Positions 15,995 through 23,429 of a stretch of 64,000 bases of DNA are shown here, one piece after another. The stretch covers positions 79,322 through 143,321 of the forward strand of contig CAJUDX010000001.1 of assembly GCA_910584785.1 (NCBI GenBank). Reading direction: 5' to 3'. Origin of the DNA: an uncultured Lachnospiraceae bacterium. GTDB lineage: Bacteria > Bacillota > Clostridia > Lachnospirales > Lachnospiraceae. The translations under genes were made by a program, and so were the position numbers. Position 1 is the stretch's first letter. Each line of letters opens with the position of its first letter. Below the pieces are notes generated by a model, which was not told the origin of the DNA, did no database searches, and saw nothing but the letters and a program-made list of their open reading frames with translations.

Positions 15995-17341
15995 ATGGCA
16001 AGAAAAGATCAACCAAAGATTTCCCAATGCATGATTGTAAAAAATGAAGAAAAGAATATAGAAAGGGCTCTTCTTTGGGGGAAGGGGATTGTGGCAGAGC
16101 AGATTGTTGTGGATACGGGTTCGACGGATCGGACAGTGGAGCTGGCAGAAAAGATGGGAGCGAAGGTGTATTCTTTTGCATGGATAGACGACTTTTCCGC
16201 GGCAAAAAACTTTGCTATCAGCAAGGCAACGGGAGATTGGATAGCTTTTTTGGATGCCGATGAGTATTTCTCCGATGAAGATGCGAAGAAGATTCCGGCA
16301 TTATTGGCAAAGCTTTCGGGAGAGTGTGAATCCGTGCTGACAGCGATGCTTCAGCTGGACGACGCCGGGTTAGTTAAGGCTGTGGATACACATATGCGCC
16401 TGTTTCGTCGGCATCCTGATTTGCGTTATAAGAACAGGATTCATGAGTTCCTTTCTTTTCGGGGAGAAAGGCCGCCGCGGTTTTGGGATGCTACGCAGGA
16501 ATTGTCTATTATTCATACAGGCTATACAGAAACGGAGAATAAGCGGAAACGGGATGAAGGCAGGAATCTCCGTTTGATTCAGAGAGAGTTAATGGAAGAT
16601 CCCGATAATTATGAAATGCTGGTTTATCTTGGAAATGAATATGAGACGCTGGAGAAATGGGATCTGGCAGAGGATGCCTATCGCAGGGCAATTGCCCTTA
16701 TGCCAGGAAGTGTAAAAGGTGATTATGATGTTTTGACTTCAGGCTGCGCCTTTCGTTTTTTGGAGCTTTTAGCTGTCGTTCCGGGAAAAAACGAGAGCGA
16801 TATGATGGAGATTTATGAATGGGCGGTTGAAAATTGGCCGGAAGAAGGGGATTTTTCCTATATTGTGGGAAATTATTATGCGGTAAAGGGAGATTATGTG
16901 GCAGGAGAAAGGTATCTGCGCAAAGCATTAGAGACGATGGAGAGGTATGGAACCTCCCGCCGTTCTTCCTTGACGTCGGCAAAGATTATGGAAACCTATG
17001 AGCTGCTTGCGGTGTGCTGTTTAAATAATGGAGACCGGGAGGAATGTGTAAGATACACAACTGCATTATTAAAGGAAAACCGTTATCTGATGACAACGGC
17101 AATGCTGTTTATCGTTGCTTTTCGCCAGGATTTGGCAAAGACAGGTCAGGAAAAGAGCGGCGCCTCTAAAGTAGCTGCTCTCTTAGGCAAGTCATTTTAT
17201 GATTTTACTTCTTTGAAGGACCGGATTTTCGTTCTCCGTGCCGCTATGGATGCCCGATATCCTGAACTTATCGAGGTTATCCGCGGTTTATTTACCCCAG
17301 AGGAGTTAGCGCAGGTTGACCGGGCACTGAATAAGACCTAA
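15995..17341 (+). CDS. Family 2 glycosyltransferase with TPR-like C-terminus (paralogue 4 of 4)
   Basis: A 448-residue protein whose ATG begins one base after the stop codon of paralogue 3, with GGGGGG just upstream: tight translational coupling. GT2 motifs are IVVDTGSTDRTVELA and FLDADEYFS; the TPR-like half includes AEDAYRRAIALMPGS and GERYLRKALETMERYG. All four copies share the C-terminal ending pattern VIRGLFxPEE. Its stop codon overlaps that of the convergent C39-like gene by two bases, so no terminator fits between them. Function as for the other copies: probable protein O-glycosyltransferase, target inferred to be flagellin. Confidence 0.87.
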   Translation: MARKDQPKISQCMIVKNEEKNIERALLWGKGIVAEQIVVDTGSTDRTVELAEKMGAKVYSFAWIDDFSAAKNFAISKATGDWIAFLDADEYFSDEDAKKIPALLAKLSGECESVLTAMLQLDDAGLVKAVDTHMRLFRRHPDLRYKNRIHEFLSFRGERPPRFWDATQELSIIHTGYTETENKRKRDEGRNLRLIQRELMEDPDNYEMLVYLGNEYETLEKWDLAEDAYRRAIALMPGSVKGDYDVLTSGCAFRFLELLAVVPGKNESDMMEIYEWAVENWPEEGDFSYIVGNYYAVKGDYVAGERYLRKALETMERYGTSRRSSLTSAKIMETYELLAVCCLNNGDREECVRYTTALLKENRYLMTTAMLFIVAFRQDLAKTGQEKSGASKVAALLGKSFYDFTSLKDRIFVLRAAMDARYPELIEVIRGLFTPEELAQVDRALNKT

Positions 17342-18210
17342 TCACCCTCATTTACAGACACTGCCCATAAAGGTCCCCCGCTGTCGTAAGCCTGTTTTAA
17401 TTCATCCATCAGCTGCTGCAAATCCCATTCTTTTGTGCTGTTTTCATAATTTGCAGGGTCGGCAATGTAAACATTTCCATTATCTTTGATTTGGGTAATG
17501 ATAATAAAATGTCCATTATTGGTCAAGCGACCCTTTCCCATCAGCGCTACCAGGATATGACCGGACTGCAGCAGCTTTGCAGCATGTTCGGCGGTTCGTT
17601 CGGTAACGCTTTCCACCTTAAGGCCGTAAGCCGATAAACTGTTGGGAATTAAAGAGTGGTAAGAACCTCCATTGCGGGCAAAGCCTCCGTTTGCCGCTCC
17701 CCAGTCCGCCATTTCCACCGGAGTAACGCTGGTCGTGGTAAAGCTGTTTATGATCATGGCGACACAGGTAGGCCCGCATCCGTACCGGCTCATCGGGTCG
17801 GTGCCGCCGTAGAGGTAGGATTTCCAGCGAAGGTCACCCTGATTATAATAAAGCATAGCGCCAAGTGCTGTATCCAGAAAACAGGAATAAATCGAATCCT
17901 CCTGCTCTGGAAAAACTGGTTCAGCATTAAAATCCGAAATATCTCCCATGTCTGCGGTCAGGGTAATGCGGGGAATGGTTTCTTCCTCTGCTGGTACTTC
18001 TTCCTTTGCTGCAAGCCGTTCTTCGCGTTCTTTCTTCCATTCCTGAATATCATGGACAATGGCTGAGGCACTGTCCTTTACATCTTTCCAGGTAAATGGC
18101 CGGAAATAAGAAAAAAGACTGACAATAATTGCCATCGCCATGACTGTAATTCCGCCAATCAGCAGATTTTCTGCCATACTGTTTTTTTGGCGTACAGTTT
18201 TTTTTACCAT
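17338..18210 (-). CDS. Membrane-anchored C39-like cysteine peptidase
   Basis: A 290-residue protein with an N-terminal membrane helix (about residues 15-36), a Glu/Lys-rich stalk, and a C39-like papain-fold domain. The catalytic Cys is in RYGCGPTCVAM, the His in NNGHFIIIT and the Asp in YIADPANYE. The ATG at 18210 is preferred, although AGGAAAGG lies 13 bases upstream, longer than usual; an alternative ATG at 18240 has no ribosome binding site. It lies 128 bases after cheB on the same strand and converges, with overlapping stop codons, on the glycosyltransferases. No ABC exporter domain is present, so it is not a bacteriocin processing transporter. Substrate unknown. Confidence 0.75.
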   Translation of the reverse strand: MVKKTVRQKNSMAENLLIGGITVMAMAIIVSLFSYFRPFTWKDVKDSASAIVHDIQEWKKEREERLAAKEEVPAEEETIPRITLTADMGDISDFNAEPVFPEQEDSIYSCFLDTALGAMLYYNQGDLRWKSYLYGGTDPMSRYGCGPTCVAMIINSFTTTSVTPVEMADWGAANGGFARNGGSYHSLIPNSLSAYGLKVESVTERTAEHAAKLLQSGHILVALMGKGRLTNNGHFIIITQIKDNGNVYIADPANYENSTKEWDLQQLMDELKQAYDSGGPLWAVSVNEGD

Positions 18211-18276
18211 GGTAAGAGTCAATCCTTTCCTGAATCTCAATTAATTTAAACAAAATTCTGACAAACCGCCAGCATG

Positions 18277-18327
18277 CTGACACATTTACTTTCAGGTAAA
18301 TGATTTGGCGAAATGTAAACGTGTCAG
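18277..18327. other. Inverted repeat between cheB and the C39-like gene
   Basis: CTGACACATTTAC (18277-18289) pairs with GTAAACGTGTCAG (18315-18327) with one mismatch. There is no T run in either direction, so an mRNA processing or stabilising hairpin, or an operator, is as likely as a terminator. Confidence 0.5.
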
Positions 18328-18338
18328 AACACTATCGT

Positions 18339-19457
18339 CTATCCCTTTGCCAGCTGTGCCATAACTACCTGAGGTATCGTACTTAATGCGGCCTGCTGAC
18401 ACACAGCGCCAATCTTATAGGCCTCCATCGGCATCCCATAAACAACACAGGTTTCCCGATCCTGTCCAATGGTGTAAGCTCCGGCTTTTCGCATCCTGAG
18501 CAGCCCGGCAGCTCCATCCGCACCCATGCCTGTCAGAATAACACCGATGGCCCTTTGTTTGACATTTGCCGCAACAGAAGTAAAAAGAACGTCAACGGAA
18601 GGGCGATGTCCGCTCACCTTATCTTCATCGGTACAGCTTACGGAATATCCGTTGCCTAAGCGAACCACACGCATCTGCAGACCGCCGGGGGCCAATAAAA
18701 TCCTCCCTGGAAGCACCTTATCGCCGTGGCTGGCTTCCTTTACTTCCAGGTTACACAGGCGGTTTAAGCGCTCGGCATACATGGAGGTAAATCCGGGCGG
18801 CATGTGCTGGGTAATAACGATGCCGGGCATTCTCGCCGGAAATTGCCGAACCACTTCTAAGATAGCTTCGGTTCCCCCGGTAGAAGCACCAATCGCAACG
18901 ATATCGATATTGGAGCTTGGTGATGAAAAATGTGTACGTGCGGCAGGTGCGGCTGCAGATACAGGGTTATGATTAGCGACCTGCTGCGAACTTACGGTAA
19001 AGCGGTAATTGCCAGCAGTTCCACCTGCAGGGTGAGGCGAAACAGAATGAGCAAAAAGACGCACCTTGGCATTTGCACCGATAGAAAGCTTTGTCTTTAA
19101 GGTAGTTAAAAAGGCTTCTTTTCCTCCGTCAGCATCCATGCTTGGTTTTCGCACAAAATCAATTGCACCGGCAGCCAGGGCATCAAATACCCGAACATTG
19201 AGGGAAGATACCAGAATAACCGGAACCGGATGAGTGGGGAGAACTTTTTTTAAAAAATCGAGACCGCTCATTCCCGGCATCTCGATATCCAGGGTCATAA
19301 TATCCGGCTTTAATATCGCCAGCTTGCTTTCGGCATCACGGGCATTAATGGCATAGCCGACAATTTCAAAGCGGGGATCAGCTCCTAAATTCTGCATTAG
19401 CCAGCTTCGGAATAAGAGAGAATCATCAACAATCATTAATCGAATTTTCTGCTGCAT
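18339..19457 (-). CDS. cheB: Chemotaxis protein-glutamate methylesterase CheB
   Basis: Response regulator that removes methyl groups from (and deamidates) chemoreceptors. The 372-residue protein has a receiver domain (acidic pair Asp11-Asp12, phosphorylated Asp57 in MTLDIEMPG, Lys104), a linker of about 50 residues rich in Ala, Ser and Pro, and the esterase domain with the catalytic triad Ser192 (GASTGGT), His218 (TQHMPP) and Asp314 (GMGADGA). A weak GAAGG precedes the ATG. It follows cheR, separated by the 110-base structured repeat described at 19482-19591. Activity should be raised when CheA phosphorylates Asp57. Confidence 0.97.
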   Translation of the reverse strand: MQQKIRLMIVDDSLLFRSWLMQNLGADPRFEIVGYAINARDAESKLAILKPDIMTLDIEMPGMSGLDFLKKVLPTHPVPVILVSSLNVRVFDALAAGAIDFVRKPSMDADGGKEAFLTTLKTKLSIGANAKVRLFAHSVSPHPAGGTAGNYRFTVSSQQVANHNPVSAAAPAARTHFSSPSSNIDIVAIGASTGGTEAILEVVRQFPARMPGIVITQHMPPGFTSMYAERLNRLCNLEVKEASHGDKVLPGRILLAPGGLQMRVVRLGNGYSVSCTDEDKVSGHRPSVDVLFTSVAANVKQRAIGVILTGMGADGAAGLLRMRKAGAYTIGQDRETCVVYGMPMEAYKIGAVCQQAALSTIPQVVMAQLAKG

Positions 19458-19481
19458 GGAGTAAACCTTCTTTCTCTTATT

Positions 19482-19591
19482 TTACTTTGAAAGTTCGCCG
19501 CCGAATAGGCGGCATCAATTCAGGGATTCCAAGTGCGCCCAGCAGACTTTTATTCGTGGTGGTGCACTCACTTGTGGGCGCATGAGGGTTT
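19482..19591 (-). ncRNA. Structured repeat element, copy 1, upstream of cheB
   Basis: A 110-base element, read on the minus strand, starting at the cheR stop codon and ending about 25 bases before cheB. It closely matches copy 2 at 28906-29015 in the same orientation to the next gene. It can form a GC hairpin GCCGCC/GGCGGC (19497-19502 with 19508-19513), and TGCGCCC can pair with GGGCGCA. Known riboswitch consensus motifs were not recognised. It could be a cis-regulatory RNA or a dispersed intergenic repeat. Confidence 0.6.
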
Positions 19592-20408
19592 ACTTTGCCG
19601 ATTTGCGGTAAATCGCCGGTTGTACGTAGTCGTAGGGGCAGGTGTTTTTTGTCAGGCCTTCAGAATGACCGATAAAGAGATGGCCTCCTGGAAGCGTGGC
19701 ATTGTAAAAACGCCGAACCAGGGCATCCTTTGTCGGCTGATCAAAGTAAATCATAACATTGCGGCAGAAGATTAAGTCAAATTTTTTCTTAAAGGTAATA
19801 GGGTCCATTAAGTTAAAGGTCCTGAAAATAACATTTTGTTTAAGTGCCGGAGTTACCGTATATTGACCGTTTCCTGATTTGGTGAAATACTTCTGCTGCC
19901 ATGAAGCCGGGAGTGTGGACACACTTTCGCTGCTGTAATTTGCAGCGACAGCAGTGGACAGTATTTTTTTAGAAATATCGGTGGCAAGAATCCTGGTATC
20001 CCACTGGGAAGCTTTAGCGCCAAAGTATTCTTTTAAATACATGGAAATCGTATAAGGCTCTTCGCCGGAGGAGCAGCCTGCGCTCCAAATGGAAAGAACT
20101 TTATCCCTGGCATGCTTTTTTTCCAGATCGGGCAGGATAACTTCCGTAAAATACTTAAAATGGGCTTCCTCCCGAAGAAAGTATGTATAATTGGTCGTCA
20201 ATTTATTTAACATGGCAGTAACCATATCAGGATCGCGACCAGATAAAATTTCATCGACATAGGCAGAAAAGTTTTCGAAGCCCTGTGAAGAAAGCGTATT
20301 GGAAAGGCGGCTGGAAATCAGCTGTTTTTTCTTGCTTAAGTCGATGCCGTAGTTTTTTTGAATATAGGTATACAGACGATGAAAGTCCTGATCAGTTAAG
20401 GTGAGCAT
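19590..20408 (-). CDS. cheR: Chemotaxis protein methyltransferase CheR
   Basis: S-adenosylmethionine-dependent enzyme that methylates Glu residues of chemoreceptors. The 272-residue protein begins at the ATG at 20408 (MLTLTDQDFHRLYTYI), the conserved N-terminal helical domain, with AGGGGG about 11 bases upstream; the frame runs on to 20507 but without homology. The SAM-binding motif is IWSAGCSSGEEPYTISMYL, followed by ILATDIS and FDLIFCRNVMIYF. There is no TPR extension. It is separated from cheW by 119 bases holding a long hairpin. It works against CheB in adaptation. Confidence 0.96.
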   Translation of the reverse strand: MLTLTDQDFHRLYTYIQKNYGIDLSKKKQLISSRLSNTLSSQGFENFSAYVDEILSGRDPDMVTAMLNKLTTNYTYFLREEAHFKYFTEVILPDLEKKHARDKVLSIWSAGCSSGEEPYTISMYLKEYFGAKASQWDTRILATDISKKILSTAVAANYSSESVSTLPASWQQKYFTKSGNGQYTVTPALKQNVIFRTFNLMDPITFKKKFDLIFCRNVMIYFDQPTKDALVRRFYNATLPGGHLFIGHSEGLTKNTCPYDYVQPAIYRKSAK

Positions 20409-20460
20409 CGAATTAAATCCCCCTAATTTCACTAAAATGATACTGCCCCTGCCAGGAGCC

Positions 20461-20504
20461 TGTTTAGAAAAATTCTGCATTTTCAGCAAAATGATTTCTA
20501 AACA
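20461..20504. other. Long hairpin between cheW and cheR
   Basis: TGTTTAGAAA (20461-20470) pairs perfectly with TTTCTAAACA (20495-20504), and inside CATTTT pairs with AAAATG around the loop CAGC. There is no T run; it may act as an mRNA stability or processing element in the che operon. Confidence 0.6.
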
Positions 20505-20527
20505 CACTCCGGCGAAAGGCAGTGTTT

Positions 20528-21013
20528 TTATTCTGGTGTAGCCAGGGCCTGGCAGTCAATCGACATAAATACACTGCCGTCATCCATGGTAACCATGCCG
20601 TCCAGGAGCTTTTGCTGGCGCTTAAGCGGAATCGGACGAACCTGTTTCAAATCAATATCAATAACCTGGCGCACAGAATCAACGATAATTCCCAGGGCAA
20701 CCGAATCGATTTCCAGGACAATAATACAGGTTTTTTCCGTTGAATCCAGGCTTTCTTTTCCCATACGGTGTTCGATGTCCACCACTGGCAGAATCTGTCC
20801 CCGGAGGTTGATAACTCCTTTAATGTAAGGCGGCATCAGCGGAAGGGTGGTAATCGTATGATTATTAATAATTTCAATTACATGTTTCGTACTGATATAC
20901 AGAACGAGATCCCCGGATTCAAAGGTGAGACAGCGCTCCACTGTTGAACTTTCTTCAATATTTAAGGGATTGGTTTCCACTGCGTCCTGTGTGGTAATTT
21001 GTTCATACATCAT
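20528..21013 (-). CDS. cheW: Chemotaxis coupling protein CheW
   Basis: Scaffold that links chemoreceptors to CheA at the inner membrane face. The 161-residue protein is a single CheW SH3-like domain with the typical LPLMPPYIKGVINLRGQILPVVDIEHR core and the later VALGIIVDSVRQVIDI. A short N-terminal tail of about 25 residues precedes the domain. GGGAGGA lies six bases before the first of two adjacent ATGs. The gene lies 13 bases downstream of cheA, in one operon. Confidence 0.97.
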   Translation of the reverse strand: MMYEQITTQDAVETNPLNIEESSTVERCLTFESGDLVLYISTKHVIEIINNHTITTLPLMPPYIKGVINLRGQILPVVDIEHRMGKESLDSTEKTCIIVLEIDSVALGIIVDSVRQVIDIDLKQVRPIPLKRQQKLLDGMVTMDDGSVFMSIDCQALATPE

Positions 21014-21026
21014 TCGTTCCTCCCTT

Positions 21027-23156
21027 CTAAATATTTTCTAAAGCCGCACCGTGAAGGCTTTGGATGTCCAGAATAATGCTGATATTTCCATCACCTAAGA
21101 TCGTACAGCCAGAAATACCAAAGTCTTTAAGGTTAAAGTAATTTAAGAATGCGGGAAGCGGCTTTACCACCACCTGCTGTTCGCCAAGAAGTTCATCGAC
21201 AAACAGGCAGAAAGAACGGTCGCTGGTTTCCACCCAGAGAAGGATTCCATCCGCAAGGTTGGTGACTTCAGTTTCTATATTATAGAATTGGTGCAGACGG
21301 ATAACCGGATAGAAACTTCCCATCCGCTCGACAATTTCGCAGCCGTTTTCATCGCGCAAAACTTCCTCCGGCGTGATCTTAAAGGACTGGCGAATATTGG
21401 CAATCGCAATGGTGAAGATGGATTTTCCTACGGTTACCTTCATACCATCCATAATAGCTAAAGTAAGTGGAATGGTCATCGTAAAGGTCGTTCCTCTTCC
21501 TTCTTCACTGGAGAGGGAAACTGTACCGCCTACGGATTCCACATTTTTCTTTACAACGTCCATGCCCACACCACGACCGGAAAACTCAGTGACAGTCTGA
21601 TTTGTGGAAAAGCCGGGAAGCATAACCAGCCCCAGGGCTTCTTTTCTTGAGTACTGGCTTTCTGGTTTGGTTAGAAGTCCCTTATCCCTTGCCTTAGCCA
21701 AAAGCTTTTCGGGATTCATGCCTTTGCCGTCGTCAGCGATAGAAATAACTACCTCGCTGCTGGTGTGGGAAGCGGAAAGGACGATTTCACCCTGAGCGCT
21801 TTTTCCTGCCTGGATACGCTGATCAGCGGTATCTTCAATCCCGTGATCCATGGCATTACGAACCATGTGCATAATCGGGTCCTGAATGCTGTCCACGATG
21901 GTTTTGTCAACTTCGGTATCCTCGCCAATTAAGGTAAGCTTTACATCCTTCCCTAATTTCTGGCGCATATCGCGAACGATACGGCTCATCTTCTGAAATA
22001 CACCGGAGATGGGAACCATGCGCAGGGACATGGAAATATCCTGAAGGTCATCCGTCAGTTTACGAAGCTGACGGGCCGATTTCATAAAATTGTCGTAGGC
22101 GTCCCGGCTTAACTGATTTAATTCGGGTGAGGAAGTTACCATGGATTCAGTAATAACAATCTCGCCCACAAGGTTTTGCAGACTGTCGAGCTTCATCAGG
22201 CTGACACTGATTAGATTCTGCTTTACCGGGGTGCCCTGGGCCTGCTTTGCCGGTACCGTCTGCTTTGGCGCAGACTTTGTCTGTTCCTGGGGAGCCGGGG
22301 CAGATGACTCTGCTGCGGATGGTTCCGCTGGAGCTGGAGCAGGGGGCTCTGGTACAGGTTCTTCTTCCTGAATCTCTACCAATTCGTAGGAACGGATATG
22401 GCCCTGTGTCCGTAAGAGATCGCTGGCTTTGGATGCAATCTCTACCGATTCAAACGCCATAAAAAAGCCGTTTTCAATAATGGAAGAACAGCTGTCCGGG
22501 TTTGATTCCATGTTTTCCGGGTAGTAGCGAAAATCCAGGTCACATTCCTTTAATGCGTTGACAATCATAAATGCCCGGAGATTTTCCATCCCGATACCCT
22601 CGTCTAAAAATACATGGATAAAGCACACTGCCGACTTGTCGTCGGGAAGATTATCGGGAAGCGAGGATGCTGAATCAGCAGCACCTGGTTCATTTGCCGG
22701 AACACTTGCGGCTGGGGTGTCTGCCGGAGGTTCTTCCGTCGCAGCTCCACTGATTTTTTTGAGGAAATTGTTGATTTCGGCGACAAAACCGTCTAAATTT
22801 GTTTCCAGAGGTTCGCCGTTTTCAACTTTTTCCACCTCTCCGCGCAGGCAGTCTTCTGAACGGAACATCAGGTTAAAAAGTTCCTTTTTATGCTGCGGGT
22901 CCAGGGAATCAATTCCTTTATCGCGGATATAAAAGAACAAGTCTTCTATATGATGCGCGATGCTGGAAAGGGAACCGAATTCCATCATAGCCGAGGAACC
23001 TTTAATCGTATGCATGATGCGGAAGATTTCATTAACATCATCTGGAGAAAAATCACCTAATTTTTCATCCTTCATCAGCATCTCATCCAGGTTGTCTAAA
23101 AGGGAGTTTGTTTCAAAGAGGTATGTGTCAAGCATACTTTCCATACCGTTATCCAT
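21027..23156 (-). CDS. cheA: Chemotaxis histidine kinase CheA
   Basis: Soluble kinase that phosphorylates CheY and CheB in response to receptor state. The start at 23156 (709 residues) has GGTGG upstream and lies about 58 bases after the predicted transcription start; the longer frame to 23237 begins upstream of the promoter and so cannot be the start. Domains: HPt with His49 in IMHTIKGSSAMM, P2-like region (about 185-280), Pro/Ala/Gln-rich linker (about 285-335), dimerisation helices, HATPase with MVRNAMDHGIED and GRGVGMDVV, and the C-terminal CheW-like domain. It heads cheA-cheW-cheR-cheB. No cheY, cheC or cheD is nearby; they must lie elsewhere. Confidence 0.97.
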   Translation of the reverse strand: MDNGMESMLDTYLFETNSLLDNLDEMLMKDEKLGDFSPDDVNEIFRIMHTIKGSSAMMEFGSLSSIAHHIEDLFFYIRDKGIDSLDPQHKKELFNLMFRSEDCLRGEVEKVENGEPLETNLDGFVAEINNFLKKISGAATEEPPADTPAASVPANEPGAADSASSLPDNLPDDKSAVCFIHVFLDEGIGMENLRAFMIVNALKECDLDFRYYPENMESNPDSCSSIIENGFFMAFESVEIASKASDLLRTQGHIRSYELVEIQEEEPVPEPPAPAPAEPSAAESSAPAPQEQTKSAPKQTVPAKQAQGTPVKQNLISVSLMKLDSLQNLVGEIVITESMVTSSPELNQLSRDAYDNFMKSARQLRKLTDDLQDISMSLRMVPISGVFQKMSRIVRDMRQKLGKDVKLTLIGEDTEVDKTIVDSIQDPIMHMVRNAMDHGIEDTADQRIQAGKSAQGEIVLSASHTSSEVVISIADDGKGMNPEKLLAKARDKGLLTKPESQYSRKEALGLVMLPGFSTNQTVTEFSGRGVGMDVVKKNVESVGGTVSLSSEEGRGTTFTMTIPLTLAIMDGMKVTVGKSIFTIAIANIRQSFKITPEEVLRDENGCEIVERMGSFYPVIRLHQFYNIETEVTNLADGILLWVETSDRSFCLFVDELLGEQQVVVKPLPAFLNYFNLKDFGISGCTILGDGNISIILDIQSLHGAALENI

Positions 23157-23220
23157 TCCATTACACCACCTATCTCTTTTGATATATCGCATGATAATAG
23201 ACCATAACACACTTATATGT

Positions 23221-23247
23221 ATATCGGCAAAAAACAAAGCAGCTTAA
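23221..23247 (-). promoter_or_regulatory. Sigma-28 type promoter of the cheA operon
   Basis: Minus strand: TTAA (23244-23247), 15-base spacer, GCCGATAT (23221-23228), an exact flagellar -10. Confidence 0.75.
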
Positions 23248-23317
23248 GTGGTATGCAAGTATTTTTGCTTTTTCCATTAAAAAAAATGTAAAAAATCGAA
23301 AAATTTCTTTTTCTCAG

Positions 23318-23344
23318 TTATAAATTTCAGAGATACGCCGACAT
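23318..23344 (+). promoter_or_regulatory. Possible sigma-28 promoter of the chemoreceptor genes
   Basis: TTAT (23318-23321), 15-base spacer, GCCGACAT (23337-23344), one mismatch from the flagellar -10. It diverges from the cheA promoter. Confidence 0.5.
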
Positions 23345-23429
23345 ACTTAAAAGGATATTGGATAAAAGCTATAGAATAAAAGAGGACGGCCTGTAATTTT
23401 AGGTGGTTCAGTTCAAGGAGGAACGGCAA

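Noticed and set aside
19533..19775. 80-codon open frame on the plus strand between cheB and cheR
   Set aside because: It runs antisense through the structured repeat and the end of cheR and has no ribosome binding site.
23157..23237. Longer N-terminus of CheA
   Set aside because: The extra codons extend upstream of the flagellar -10 at 23221-23228 and have no family similarity; the start at 23156 has GGTGG.
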